Shown here piece after piece: positions 1 to 38,914 of a stretch of 64,000 nucleotides of DNA (the first letter of the stretch is position 1; the number at the start of each line of letters is the position of its first letter). The notes below the pieces were generated by a model that saw nothing but the letters and a program-made list of their open reading frames with translations, was not told where the DNA came from and searched no databases. Made by a program: the position numbers and the translations under genes. This DNA comes from Branchiostoma floridae (taxonomy: Eukaryota; Chordata; Leptocardii; Amphioxiformes; Branchiostomatidae), in NCBI RefSeq assembly GCF_000003815.2, contig NC_049991.1, positions 6,842,087 through 6,906,086 of the forward strand, in the 5' to 3' direction.

Positions 1-26604
<26,604 letters not shown>

Positions 26605-26640
26605 AAAGACAGAGTTTCTTGTGACAATGTGAGTTTCAGA

Positions 26641-26852
26641 TACTGTAAATGCATTTAATTTTGCGGGGATTTGATTTCGCGGTAGCGGGAAAAGGGGCTT
26701 TTCGCGGTGGTTTTAAGTTCGCGGTAGCACCATGCACTGTAGTCTCTAACTGCCATAGAAAAATGCTCGAGGTGGTTTTTAATTCACGATGAAGCAGCAA
26801 CCGCGAAAACCGTGAACATCAAACCACCGCGAAAGTGTCTGCATTTACAGTA
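26641..26852. mobile_element. MITE in the 3' untranslated region
   Basis: A 212-bp element bounded by TACTGTAAATGCA and its inverted repeat TGCATTTACAGTA, with internal GCGGTAGC/CCGCGAA arms. It starts 37 bases after the stop codon, so it probably lies in the mRNA as a long hairpin. Confidence 0.8.
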
Positions 26853-27179
26853 CATCATCGTTTGGTCTGTACTTCTGTTATTACATCGGCAGGATGCAGG
26901 GTCAGTTTAGTGATCACGAGTAATGTATCTCTAATCAGTATTGGTACCCTCTCACATTCCACTTAACGATGACCGCGCTGCATTCTCGTTTCGACTATGA
27001 CTGGATATGTGTAATCCTTGATTTCATAATTGCAATATCATGCAAAAAGTTAGATGAGTACAAACGTTAAGACAACAATATACAAACAGCTTGAAAACGT
27101 TTTTGCCTATGAAAGTTGCTGAGTGATCTATCAAAATGTGGGTCGGAGCGCGATTACAGCGACGTCACTGCAGTAGTGG

Positions 27180-27185
27180 AATAAA
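27180..27185 (+). terminator. Candidate polyadenylation signal
   Basis: First AATAAA after the stop codon of the modular gene, 576 bases downstream. A second is at 27414-27419. Not confirmable from sequence alone. Confidence 0.35.
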
Positions 27186-27349
27186 CTGTAACTAGAAGAA
27201 TTAACAAGATTGCCTGTAGTGCATTTTTCAGTTATTCTTCTCATGGTTGCTAATGGATAAACCCTGCGCTGCTCTAGTAATTTTACAAAGACACGATTGT
27301 CTTATGTTGATTTATGAATCATTTAAAACAAAAGAATTAGAGCTATTAG

Positions 27350-27960
27350 GTTTTGGTAACCTAGAATGATCATTAAGCTCTAGAAGTTGGTGAAACTTCT
27401 TGGATGTATTTAAATAAAGAATATTAGATGTTATATTGTAATCTATTGTAGTTATATTGCTACAATACTTCTATACTTTACCGGTAAAATCTACTACAAT
27501 GCTACTATACTATACTGGTAAAATCATCGCTTGACAGTCCTAGTTACCACTGTTGATTTACTTTAACGTTTTCGCCTATGTATCCAAGAGAAGAAGTCGT
27601 TCTGAATGATTACATTATGCTGTTAACATAGCTTTTGCGCACTATGTGCTGCGTTCAGAAGTCAAAGTAGCATTATATAAAAGTGACCTGGACTTAATAA
27701 TTAGCTGTAGAAGTTGTTGAAACTTCTAGGATGTATTTTAATAAAGCACATCAGATGTTATATTGTAATATTGTAGTTATATTGCTAGAGGTAAATCATC
27801 GCTTGACATTCCATGGTACCACTATTATACGGATTTACTTTCACGTTTTCGCATATGTACCCAGGAGAAGAAGTAGTTCTGAATAATAACATTATGCTGT
27901 TAACATTACTTTTCTTTTTGAGCGCTATGTTCAGAAGTCAAAGTAGCATATGAAAATGGA
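27350..27960. repeat. Tandem duplication of about 330 bp
   Basis: The blocks 27350-27680 and 27700-27960 share long words such as AAATCATCGCTTGACA, GAGAAGAAGT and CAGAAGTCAAAGTAGCAT. No coding frame. Both contain AATAAA-like signals. Confidence 0.7.
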
Positions 27961-28114
27961 GCATAAGATTAAAGATTGCACATCACGATGCTAATTATGG
28001 CAAATATTTAATGGATAGCTGGGCCCATTGTGTATTTTCACTATTGTTTGGAGTATTAGGCCACACTGACTTAATTTTATGGATTATACATTCCTCTGAG
28101 ACCCCAAAACAATA

Positions 28115-31100
28115 ACTAGAAAGGCCGACATTTGCTTAAGAGCAAATACAGCATATTTCAGCCATACACCTTCCCACGCAACATTGGACTGTTCCAAATC
28201 ACCCCTGCGCAAAAATGGAACATCCTCTTAACAGTACATTATCCCCCAAAGTGGACTGGTATTGTGAACTGATTCCAGGTAAAAACAGAGCTTGCTTCTA
28301 TTTTTCAGAAAATGACAATAATCACACCTTCCATTCAGAAAATTTTCATCATGACTGAAAATTGTTGAATGACTTCATGTAATGTCATTAACAATTTTCA
28401 GTACGATAGCTAGGTGTAAGTTTAAAAAAGTATAAGCTCCTTGTGATGTGGGTACATTTATTATTGCAGTGAACTTTTTTTATTCACGTAGGGCATACGA
28501 TTTAATAATTATCAAGCAGGTGCAGGTACTGTAGGAGCGTTTGTTTTCTTCAAGCTGTAAAACTGTTAAACTGTTTTACTTTGTATGCAATCAGCCATCG
28601 AGCCTATTCTTATTTTAGTTTAACAACTTCCTGCCAGACCCGGAAGATACGATTGAACCTTGTTCGAAGATTTATTTTTGTCTGTCTGGTCAGTCTGTTC
28701 ATACCCTGGCGCTGAGAGTGTTTTATTGGGCTGAAACTCTGGCAGTTTAAAGTTACTTACAATTTAAATGTTCAAAGTTTATGTCAAACAACAACAGCAC
28801 TAGGAAATGTGGCCACTATAGACAGGTGGTCACTATAGAGAAAATGCTGATCTATTGACTAGGAGCCATACGTTACACATGATTTCAGTACACTGATCAT
28901 TAATCATATAAACATTGCACAGGTAAGCCAATTGTTTAGATGCACAATTAAGTTCAAATAATTCTGAAGAGAAATATTGATGAGAAAATAATCATTCTCG
29001 CCACTGTCTAACTTATAATTACGTATCAAAACTAAACGCAGATTTTCTAACTAACGCACCTTTCGCCGACTTCATCAAAGGACCGCCGGCTATCAATCAA
29101 ACACGGCTGTTGATTAGACTTAGAGTTTCAAACAGTCATGTGCTGTGTGCCAGTTGACAGTGAACTTCATGCTACGTGATGTTTTACATTGCTTGGACCT
29201 TCTTTCCTACAGCGGTGCTTCTACAAAATAATTAGACTGTAACACTGAGTCCCACATGTTTTATAGAATAGAATTTGACGCAGAACAGCGTTTTTTGCTG
29301 GGTATTTTTCTTGAAACATGTCCGTGGGAATATCAGCGAGGCGGCGACGTAGGGATATCAGACCGTCAACAAAAGTCGCACGGCGGCTAACGGCGCAGCG
29401 AAGATACTAGCGCTATAAATAAGCGCTTCAACTAAGGATGGCAACCCGTACAATATTTTTGTATACTGTTGAGCTAAGTAAAGTTTGTTGTTTATGAGGT
29501 TTTAGTTGTCTTTGAAGCTTTGACCCGAAATATTTTAAAGTCAAACTGCTGAAGAGAAGTAAGTGACTGCTACGATTATCGTAGATATGGCCCTAAAAAA
29601 CTGATAAAAGAAGCCTTCTCAATAGTCTAAAATGCAAGAGCTTGCAGTGCCCTGCCCCTGGACCCCGCCAGGGACATTCGGCGGCCCCCGGACCCCTGTC
29701 CGACGCTTTGAAAAAATCCTGGCGAGAAGTCTGTACGGCCTGAGTCTTCAAGTTAACGTATTGTGTGGTCCCGCTTATGAATATCAATTAGCCTTCGCTT
29801 TCCTCTTCGCTGATTGGCTGAACCATTAATTGAATTAACTCTTCCTGCCGGCTAGATGCAGGTGCAGATGTCGGCTCTGTGGGGTGAACGTCCGAAAGGT
29901 CATGGCATGGAGAACGAAAGAAAACCAATTTCCCCTCAAAAAAGTGCTGTAATTAAGCCTTTTACAGTACTTTATGCCAAAAATTTTACTTGGATCATTT
30001 TACCAACTATCTTATGCCTATATATACCAAATGTTACTCATACCAGGGTACAGGGGTGCAAACTATACCGTTATAAGACCGTCAACAACAGTCGCACGGA
30101 GCTAACAGCGCAGCGAAAATACCATCGCTAGCGTTTCAACTTCGGATAACAAGTTATAAGTACTGTTGAACTCAGTAACGTTAAAGTTTGTTTTTAGTTG
30201 CCTTTGACGGTTTGACCTGAAATAGTGTTACGCTAAACTCCTGAAGAGAAGTTAAGTGACTGCTGCGATTATCATAGATATGCCCCTAAGAACTGATACA
30301 ATATAAAGCCTTCTGAATAGTCTAAAATGCGAGAGCCTTAGGTGGTCTTCGCTCCCCCTGGCGGGAACACTGCTATATACGGGATCATGAGGCCCCGCTT
30401 ATGAATATCAATTAGCCTTTGGCCTCCTCTTCGCTGATTGGCTAGGTCTTTGATTCAATTAACTCTCCGGCTGACGCACACAGGTGTGGCTCTGTGCGGG
30501 GTCACGGAAGGTCACGTCAGGAGGCCAAAAGAAAACAAATTTCCCCTCAGAAAAGTGCCGAAATTAATCATTTTAAAGTTATGTCAAAAATTTTACTTGA
30601 ATCTTGTTACCAAGTATCTAATGCCTATCTATACCAAATTTCAGGTCATTTAATTGTAATACCAGGGTACAGGAGCCAAAAGTGTCCTTTTTTGGTCAAA
30701 AATTGGCCAAAAATCGCAAAAATAAGCATTTTGTTGCACTGTACACCAAAAGTGTTATTGAATTTATATGAAGGGATTATCAAGGCACGTCTGTGTCAAA
30801 TTTCAGCTCATTCGGTTGCAATACCAAGGTACAGGAGCCAAAAGTGTCCTTTTTTGGTCAAAAATTGGTCAAAAAATCGCAAAAATAAGCAGTTTGTTGT
30901 ACTGTACACCAAAAGTGTTATTGAATTTATATGGGGGCATTATCAAGGCACATCTCTGTCAAATTTCAGCTCATTTGGTTGTAATACCAGGGTACAGGGG
31001 CCAAAAGTGTCCTTTTTTGGTCAAAAATTGGTCAAAAAATCGCAAAAATAAGCATTTTGTTGTACTGTACACCAAAAGTGTTATTGAATTTATATGGGGG

Positions 31101-31585
31101 CATTATCAAGGCACATCTCTGTCAAATTTCAGCTCATTTGGTTGTAATACCAGGGTACAGGGGCCAAAAGTGTCCTTTTTTGGTCAAAAATTGGTCAAAA
31201 AATCGCAAAAATAAGCATTTTGTTGTACTGTACACCAAAAGTGTTATTGAATTTATATGGGGGCATTATCAAGGCACATCTCTGTCAAATTTCAGCTCAT
31301 TTGGTTGTAATACCAGGGTACAGGGGCCAAAATATACAGTTTTGGTCTAAAATTGACCAAAAAATCTCAATAAAATCATTTTAGAGGCAGATATGAAAAA
31401 ACTGAGAAAAAAGCATCAAGGTATTGGCTCATTCTACCCCTGTGCCAAATTTCAGGTCATTCGGTCCAAGAACGGCGGAGATGAATCACTTTGAAGATTT
31501 GACAGGAGAAAGAAAGAAAGAAAGAAAGTAACATTACGAATACAATATATTTCACCATACTATGTATGGCTGAAATATAATGATT
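28115..31585 (+). mobile_element. Non-autonomous mobile element, copy 1
   Basis: Begins CTAGAAAGGCCGACATTTGC...ATATTTCAGCCATAC and ends GTATGGCTGAAATATAATG, so the ATATTTCAGCCATAC parts are terminal inverted repeats. It contains GC-rich segments, a 163-bp satellite and a GAAA run near its 3' end. No transposase frame is seen. The same ends occur in opposite orientation at 45813-47659. Confidence 0.7.
30640..31350 (+). repeat. 163-bp tandem repeat inside the mobile element
   Basis: Five units, with GCCAAAAGTG words starting near 30676, 30838, 31001, 31164 and 31327 (spacings 162, 163, 163, 163). Units 3 and 4 are almost identical. Because 163 is not a multiple of three, the same peptide reappears in each frame, so the frames here are artefacts. 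Confidence 0.9.
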
Positions 31586-34535
31586 GCAGGCAAAAAAAGA
31601 AAATGCTGCTCAATCACAGGACTAAACATTCATACTATTTTTCTCTGGCTTGGTTTATCTTATGTTCACCTCCAGTAAGACTGTATTAGACAATCGTTAA
31701 CATTCCAATCAAGTTTGTATTGCTATTCTTGTTTAAAGAGGGAACAAGCTCGCATCAAGAGCAAGTGGTCCCTTGCTCTGACAATGTTCTCTCTTACACT
31801 GGAGAGTAGATCATGCGATTAGCATGAAATTCTGATTGACATGGAATGATATGTGACAACATTGTTTGAGAACAGGCGAAATTGAATGCGCACGAAGATG
31901 CCATCCATAAAACTAAGTCAGCGGAGCCTTGCCTATCACTCCTTTTTAGATGTTAACCATTAATCTTTAAGTTACTTAACGACCACTCCAGAATAACTCT
32001 TAATATTTATTGGTCTTGTAGTACTAAATGTTAAAAAGTAGAAGCTGTGACTAGTGGAGTAAATAGCAGAACGGAAAATAGCGAAAAACCCCTTATACAC
32101 CAAATATGAATGAGAACCCCCTTCCACCAAATGCATTTGCACCATGCTGCGTTGATTTTAAGTGGAAAAGTTTAAACGGCATGTTCGACATGGGATTTGT
32201 TGTATTAAGAAGGGTATAATTTGATGATGCATATATTTGCATGAAAAAATTATTGATGATTTAGACACATAATTATACTTCTTGTAAGTCATTGCTGCAA
32301 TATTGGTGGCTGCTAATAAAAAAAGGTTTGCGGGAATTTTTCTTGTCTGTTTTACTTGTTACAAGTTGTTAGAAAGAAAGAAAGAACAAATTTTTTAAGT
32401 ATCTATCAGAAAGCAAATGGATTTTGTCCCAATGGGCTTTCGTAGATCAGAGTAGCTTGACGTGATAGCCAGCCCAGGTTGACAGCCCGGGTAGACAGCC
32501 CAGGTAGACAGCCCGGGTAGACAGCCCTGGTAGACAGCGTAGTCTTTTCTGTAAACCCATTTCGCAGGGCCCCCTTTTTGTTAACCGCATCTAGTTATGT
32601 CCGTGTTTGGTAAATATTAGATCAATATCTTTAACGTTCAACATTAATAAGGCTTATAAAAGTAGTTAGTCTTACCCATATATCGTAAGTTCTTGTTTTT
32701 GCAATGTGTATATTTTGCAATGTTGATACTAAAAAAAGTCCTGCGGAGTCACCTGCCGTCACGGAGTGGTTCGAAATTAAGAAAGAATCTATATATCACA
32801 GGATAATGCTCACCAAAGGCAAGCTGGTACAATCTAAAAAAAAGATCGCACAACAGTCACTACAAACTAGACGAAGGCAGAATTACGCACAATTTATAAA
32901 GTACCAAAGCCGTGTCTTAAGAAGTTCAAACCGTAGAATCACCTAAAAAAGAAAAATGTCTTTCACCTCGACCTGCTAAACTTTGTACTGTTATTACTAT
33001 GTTTTCAGACAATCCCAGACCTCATTACTCCATAAGATATTTAGATAATAAAATACATATGGCGTCATGGTATTTTATTTCTGTTTTACGTCGTTGTGAT
33101 GGTCGTTGACAACAGAAGTCTTAGAATTAGATATTGAGAAGAAACCCTTTATTCTTAACTTTTTTGTGATGTATTAAGGCGTTATGGGAATTCCCCGTTT
33201 TAGCCAAAATAGTCAATGATGTCATAATTTAATCATAAGGTCATAATGACTTTACCAGCACAAAATTCACCCCCCGCAATTTTGGTGATCGTACAGTTAG
33301 TCATTTTGAAATTGGAGGGGGCGAATTAGCACATGCAGCAAGTCCACTGTTTTTTATGCCACCTCAACTGCAAAAAAAGCGTCTTTTTCATTTCAATGGC
33401 TTGTTTGCACCGGACCATCTAGTATCGACTTTCGAGGTATAACATCTTTAGGTAATACGGTGCCAAAGAGGCATAGAGGTACCAGGTAACACACCATATA
33501 CGTTACTCCCCAGGTGCAGTATAGTACCAGGTAGCGAGCCTAATATGTAGTAATCAGTTGCTCTTGAGAACCCTCCGAGAAGCAATGTTTTCTTAGGGGG
33601 GACGAAAACACTGGCGGGTATGGGGGGGGGGGGGCGGTGGGCGAAAACGCTAAAGGGGGGCGAAAACGCTAGTGATCTCGCCCCTGGGGGGTGGGGGGGC
33701 GAGAACGCTGTGACACCGAAGCGTTCGCTTAGCGTTGGCGGTTATCAATTAAGGTGAGCCTTCATTCTTTTGTAGAACAGTAACAAGGTACTTTTAATCA
33801 AATAATTTTTACTCAAATAACTTTCTACCTTCTGCCCACGGGTTTTACTATGAATATTCAGATGATGAAAGTAGCGCACGTATATACGGTGGAGATTCCA
33901 CTTCTGGTTGGTTAAACTTGGTATCGTTGGAAAGGTCCTTTGGTAGGGAATTGTTATCCGCAAGTGGTTGTACAAAAAACAATAATATGGAGCTAAGCTT
34001 TAATCACTCTTTAATGAAGATCAAAGACTGGAAAGTGTCCTCTTTAAATAAAGAGCATCTTGAAAACACAATTTCAGAGCTAGAAATCTTCCCTATTCAA
34101 CAACAAATTAAAAATTACAGTTTACAGGTTTCCCCTTGTTAAATTTCACAATAGAATTGCACACTATGTTTCACAAATGGTAGTTATGATTCATGTATTT
34201 TAACGAAGAGGACTCAATAAAAGTTGGAGGACAGGAAGAGTAGTGGATAATTATATATTTCAACACTAATGGAGATTCCTTAATAAACAAACTTAGAACT
34301 TCTGAATTATCAACAACTCAACAAACGGTTGCTATAGGCAAGATTCCACAATAGTGGGACAATGGGAAAATTAAAGTGACCAGGTTGTCTTATTATGCAG
34401 AGATAGTCACTTTTAAAAATTTTATGAAGCAACATACTGGCAATTACTGGCTGAGAAGACATCTGGTGAAAGGAACAAGTTAACCATACCTCAGGTGACC
34501 CTGAATACACTGTGTTGTAGTCTATATTTATAGGA
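31586..34535. other. Intergenic region before the ankyrin gene
   Basis: No convincing gene. It contains a 13-bp GACAGCCCGGGTA minisatellite (32468-32538), a GC-rich patch of GGGGCGAAAACGCT units (33595-33720) and two short frames (80 codons at 32704, 74 codons at 33918) without recognisable domains. Confidence 0.6.
32468..32538. repeat. 13-bp minisatellite
   Basis: Five to six units of GACAGCCCGGGTA with small variants. Confidence 0.85.
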
Positions 34536-35932
34536 CTAGTAGCATATATCTCTGAATAACAAGTAGTCCTTCAGAATTTGTGGTAGTGGAAATTGGTTTA
34601 CGTCTTTCTTAATTTGCGTTCGTTGCAATTGGTTGTACTCTTCAGGGCGGTTCTGAGCATGAACACTAAGGACCTTTGCTCGACATGATCTTTGCAGATT
34701 TGGGTAGTGTTTTCTATGATTGAGTAGGAGTTTGTGCATAACCTTGTGCCCTCCTGCCATGTCTTCGGGGGTCCGCCCCTCTTTATTCTTCACATTACAG
34801 TCTGCGCCGGCCATAAGGAGAGCTTCTGCAATTTCAAAGTGACACCAGTAGATGGCTCTGTGAAGTGCTGTCCAACCATCTTTGTTCCTTGCATTCACCT
34901 CCACCCCTAGCCCCAATAGATGTGTAACAGTGTGCAGTCGTCCATTCGGAATGGCCGCATGAAGGGCTGTGTCGCCAGACCAACCCCTTTTCATCCAACG
35001 TAGCACCTAATGTTAAGGCAACGTCGATAAGATTGCAGTGTCTATTCTGAGCAGCCACCAGCAGAGGAGAATCAAGTCTGCCCTTTGCAGCCAGATAACC
35101 ACCACCGCAAGAACACAGTAACTTCACTGTTTCCTGTGCGGCCTGTGGTGTCCCTTGCATTTATGTCCAAACCATGATCTAACCACATATTGACTGCAGC
35201 ATTATGGCCACGAAATGCCGCTATGTGAAGTAAAGACTGACTTAAACGATTCACTGAATGAAAATCTGCCCCTCTGTCCAACAGGAGAAGGATGGTGTCA
35301 GTGTCAGCTTCAAAGGCAGCATAATGTAGTGGAGTATATTCCCAGTGATCAAGAGCATCTACCCATGCTCCTCTATCTAACAAGAGTGCGACAGCCTCAC
35401 GGCGTCCCTTTGCCGAATACTGTAGGGCCTCCAATAGTTGTGTGTCCATGAACCATGCGCACCCGACAACATTTCTGATTACCGAACTCTGATTGATAAC
35501 TCTACTTGCAGCAAGATGTAGGGCTGACTGGTGTTCACTGTTTGCCATGTTCACATGTGCACCCCGGTCCAGAAGAAGGGTGATTGCAGCACAGTGGCTG
35601 TACTTTGCAGCCTGGTGAAGTGCTGTCTCTTTTTTATGATCAGTTGCACCAACGTCCGCCCCTCTGTTTAACAGCAGCTTCATAGTACCACAATGCCCTG
35701 CCTCACTAGCATAATGCAGTGCTGTGCGACCTTCTAGATCAGTTGTGTCAACGCCCAACCCACTGTCCAACAACACCTCCATAGCCGGACAATGCCCCAC
35801 CCTAGCAGCATGATGCAGTGCTGTACAGCCATGGTCGTCTTTGGCATCAACATCCGTCCCTTTTTCCAGCAGGGAGTGGATCTTTTCACAGTCACCGTTT
35901 GATGCAGCGGAAAAAAGGTCTGTCACATCCAT
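34536..35932 (-). CDS. Ankyrin-repeat protein gene with two apparent frameshifts
   Basis: A single coding exon with about ten ankyrin repeats of the G-x-T-A-L-H-x-A-A...LL-x-x-G-A-D-V pattern. The ATG has a good context (GGAACCATGG) and an in-frame TAA 21 bases upstream. The frame moves by one base near 35150-35160 and again near 34985-35005, yet the ankyrin register continues in all three pieces (35072-35932, the middle of 34834-35160, and 34536-35006). So either the gene is a recent pseudogene or the assembly has two indel errors. Ankyrin repeats bind proteins. No second domain is visible; the C-terminus is a 60-residue charged tail. Confidence 0.8.
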
Positions 35933-35996
35933 GGTTCCTTCTTTTATATTGGATTAGTGATCCATGTCCATGAAGATCTTCTTACTGGGAATGTTC
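35933..35996 (-). other. Likely 5' untranslated exon part of the ankyrin gene
   Basis: On the - strand, a TATTACAG acceptor ends just before 35996. A strong AAG/GTACGT donor at about 36711 could mark the upstream non-coding exon. Both are predictions. Confidence 0.4.
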
Positions 35997-36572
35997 CTGT
36001 AATAGATAAAAGATGTTTGTTAGAGAAGGACTTCAGTTGAATGCTGGGTATGTGGGAAACAAAGCATTCAAAGTATGCGGGCAAGCCATACCTTTCTTTC
36101 AACTTGAACTCTGACCTCCCAATGCCACTGAGAAGATGATTGACACTGAGCTGTGAATGTGATACGACTTACAGTTATACGTCACCTTTTACACAGGTTA
36201 TAGCAACAATATCGGTGTGGATACACATGTTTTGACTCAAACATTATTTTATCTAAAGGTTGCACTTAGTATACCAGTAACTTATGTGAACTGCTATGAG
36301 ACTAGACTGGGTGGTATATAGGGTGACCGGGCACGAGGCTATTAGGAAGATACTCAATACACGTCAATAGAAAAAGAAAGCGTCTAGTAATCGCACGCTG
36401 TGTACACCCACGTGAGCGGAGTATCTTCACATCGTGCTAAATCCTATTTTGAGCTCAAACTGGACAAACACTGGGGGTGGAGACTGATACGAGGGTGAAT
36501 GTCATAGGCAGCAGCAGTCATTTTCACCCATTCATCCTCAAGGTTATCTCAAACTAGTCAAAGTAGTATAAA

Positions 36573-37151
36573 ATGGTGAAAATCTTGGCGTGGAGTTATG
36601 CCCCCCTCCCCACCCAGCTGAGCCATCCACGTTTCATAGTTCTTACACCAATAAAAAGAGGTAAGAAATGCATATTTATGCTTCATGATTGTACGAAAAA
36701 ATCTACGTACCTTATATCCACAGTGGCTGCTGGGAATATGTTAGTATGCTTCCAAATTGTCGACTTCGTAAAAGTTGTTGCAGCTGCAGATGCACGATTG
36801 TCCGTGAAGTCGGATCGTACCGTTTTGCGCTTACCACACTGCGGCAGGCGTCCTGTCGTAAAATCCAGCCTGAGGCGGGATCACCTTACGATGAAACCCG
36901 TGGCTATTGAAAGAATGATCCTGTCAACAGTGGAAGAAAATTGTAATGATGACGTGATGATCCTGACAGCAGTGAAAAAATTGTCATCAAGGGTTGCATT
37001 TCCCACCGACAGGATACATCCGGTGGTAAACTCAAAACGACAAATGACCCGTAGTAAAATCCAGAGTTGCCGTCCGACCCCTGCAGTCCACCTCCAGCTG
37101 CAACTTTCGCGGTTACATAAAGTCGAAACTAAACTAGCATTTTCCCACTAG
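36573..37151 (+). other. 192-codon frame of unknown status
   Basis: Starts at an ATG next to a TATAAA-like run and ends in TAG. No domain recognised. Internal near-repeats (GTAAAATCCAG, GATCCTGTCAACAGTGGAAGAAAA-type words) and lack of splicing suggest non-coding repeat sequence rather than a gene. Confidence 0.2.
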
Positions 37152-37374
37152 CCAGTGGCCACAGTGGGTGGAAGGTAAGAAGGACACTTTTTGTCGTACT
37201 ATTCTAAAGCATGTAGCAGTATTCAAACCAATTTTTGTTCATGTAACGATCAGACAAAAAAAATCTATACGGTAGACTGGTATCCAGCCGTATTATGATT
37301 TATAGTTCCCAAGTCTCTTTTGTCCTCTCGAACGTGGTACGTTAATCATCCTTGCCACTTTCTGACGTAGTGGC

Positions 37375-37530
37375 AAGGATGCGGTCCCAAACATGGCTAA
37401 GTTTAAATCCCCCTCCGTCTCTATTCGTAACTTGCTGTTGACTTTCTGATCCAGATGGCTTCCTTGACCCAACGTGTGTATTTGTTGTCCTCTCTGTCTA
37501 CCGAAGAATTAGAAGAAGGTTGTGAAACGA
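37375..37530 (-). mobile_element. Penelope-like retroelement relic (C-terminal end)
   Basis: On the - strand it reads YTRWVKEAIWIRKS and, after a stop and shift, GGGFKLSHVWD, the C-terminal end of a GIY-YIG Penelope-like element. Homologous to the relic at 23513. Inactive. Confidence 0.65.
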
Positions 37531-38627
37531 AGAAGACTTTGATTGATTGATCTACCAACCTGATGAAACTATTAACGGATAAACAAACATATTTGGACAT
37601 TATTATGCAAATGAAGACAATGATCCAAACGAGAGCTGCTTGCAACTCAGGGGCCTTCACCTTTGACATTTTCCCAACAATTCCTGTCACTGCGCATGCC
37701 TAATTTTCATATCCAAAATTAACTTGACACTACAAAAATACATTGCATCCTACTACTATTCCTACACTTCCTGTGGTCCTTATCAAGAATACATATAGCA
37801 GGACAAAACAATTTACACCTGTGGCGACCCTGCATTCAAAACTAAAAGGTAACAGTCTCATTAATTATTCCGTTTTGTTAGTTCCCGGACGTCGGCCAGA
37901 ATGCTTCATGTTGACAATTACACGTCTTCTTGTTGTATACTTTTGCATAGCATTACATATGCACCACTGCTGAGGGAAACCGTCAATAGAAAGAGGGACG
38001 CTGAAAAGATTCATTTTGAAAAGGAAGCATGATCTCAATTATTTTCTAGATAAGTAATAGCCACAATGACTTTTGCAGCCCTAGCTAGTAACATCAATTA
38101 TATGGAAATACGTTTCACTATACAAATCTACACACAACAAAGTCTACTTTCAGAATTCAAAACATCACTTTATTACCATCGGCAAGAAGGTTGTCAGCTT
38201 GCCTTAATATTTGCATCAGCTATTTGAGACATAATCGTTGCCGTAAAGGGTATCTAAGATAGAAAATAACGTTTGTGACTGCATTTTTTATGTGTCCATC
38301 GATCAATACAATTTTACTGTTTTTATTTCATATTTAAGATATCAGTGATAGTAGAAATAGTAGTGACTGGTCTATTGACCAAAAGCAACATAACAAATCG
38401 GCATTGGCCATTGCAGCAAAAACTGAGTTGCACCAGATTTTACAGACAGTTCTTAACTCCTAATATAAAATCAACGCAATATGTATTCAATAAGATATGT
38501 ACAATGTTCGACGAGATTAACATATATTGTACACAATTGTGATACGTAACCGCCTTTGCATTAGTCGAGGTAGAAATTGAGTATCATACATAACCAAAGC
38601 TCGTTGATGGCAAATCAGGTTCAAAAC
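37531..38627. other. Intergenic / 3' untranslated region of the PARP14-like gene
   Basis: No coding signal. On the - strand, AATAAA signals fall at 38322-38327 and 38169-38174, 301 and 454 bases past the stop codon. Confidence 0.5.
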
Positions 38628-38914
38628 TTATTTGAACACGATTAGGTACTCTGGATATGCCTCGTTGTCACGAAACACGACAAAAATGCTAGGATTTTGT
38701 ACATTGTTGACGACTGAGTCGTATCGAATTGCTACATTTAACGGGTTCTTTGGCGGCGGTTCTACTATGCCAGACGACCCTGTAGTGTATTCCCCCACGA
38801 TGACTCGGACCTGGTAGATATACTTGTTGCCCTGTGGGTCGGGAGGCGAGTAGGCTGGTTGGGCGGAGTAACTTGCGTCTCTCGCAAAGTACATCCCCTT
38901 TCCGTAGGCCGTAG
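38628..38914 (-). CDS. PARP catalytic domain, last exon
   Basis: Encodes [16 protein letters not shown]..., with the triad tyrosine in GMYFA, then NPSIFVVF where the third triad position is isoleucine, and PEYLIVFK before TAA. The position of the PARP1 glutamate is therefore hydrophobic. Confidence 0.94.

Noticed and set aside
30494-31350. Overlapping frames of 97-185 codons repeating the same peptide
   Set aside because: They lie in the 163-bp tandem repeat. Because 163 is not a multiple of three, the same peptide recurs in all three frames; this is satellite DNA, not a repeat protein.
32704-32946. 80-codon lysine-rich frame on +
   Set aside because: Has an ATG but no recognised domain, no splice context and lies in repeat-rich intergenic DNA.
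26605-34535. tRNA or other structured RNA genes in the intergenic region
   Set aside because: I looked for tRNA-like arms and A/B boxes by eye and found none that I could support.
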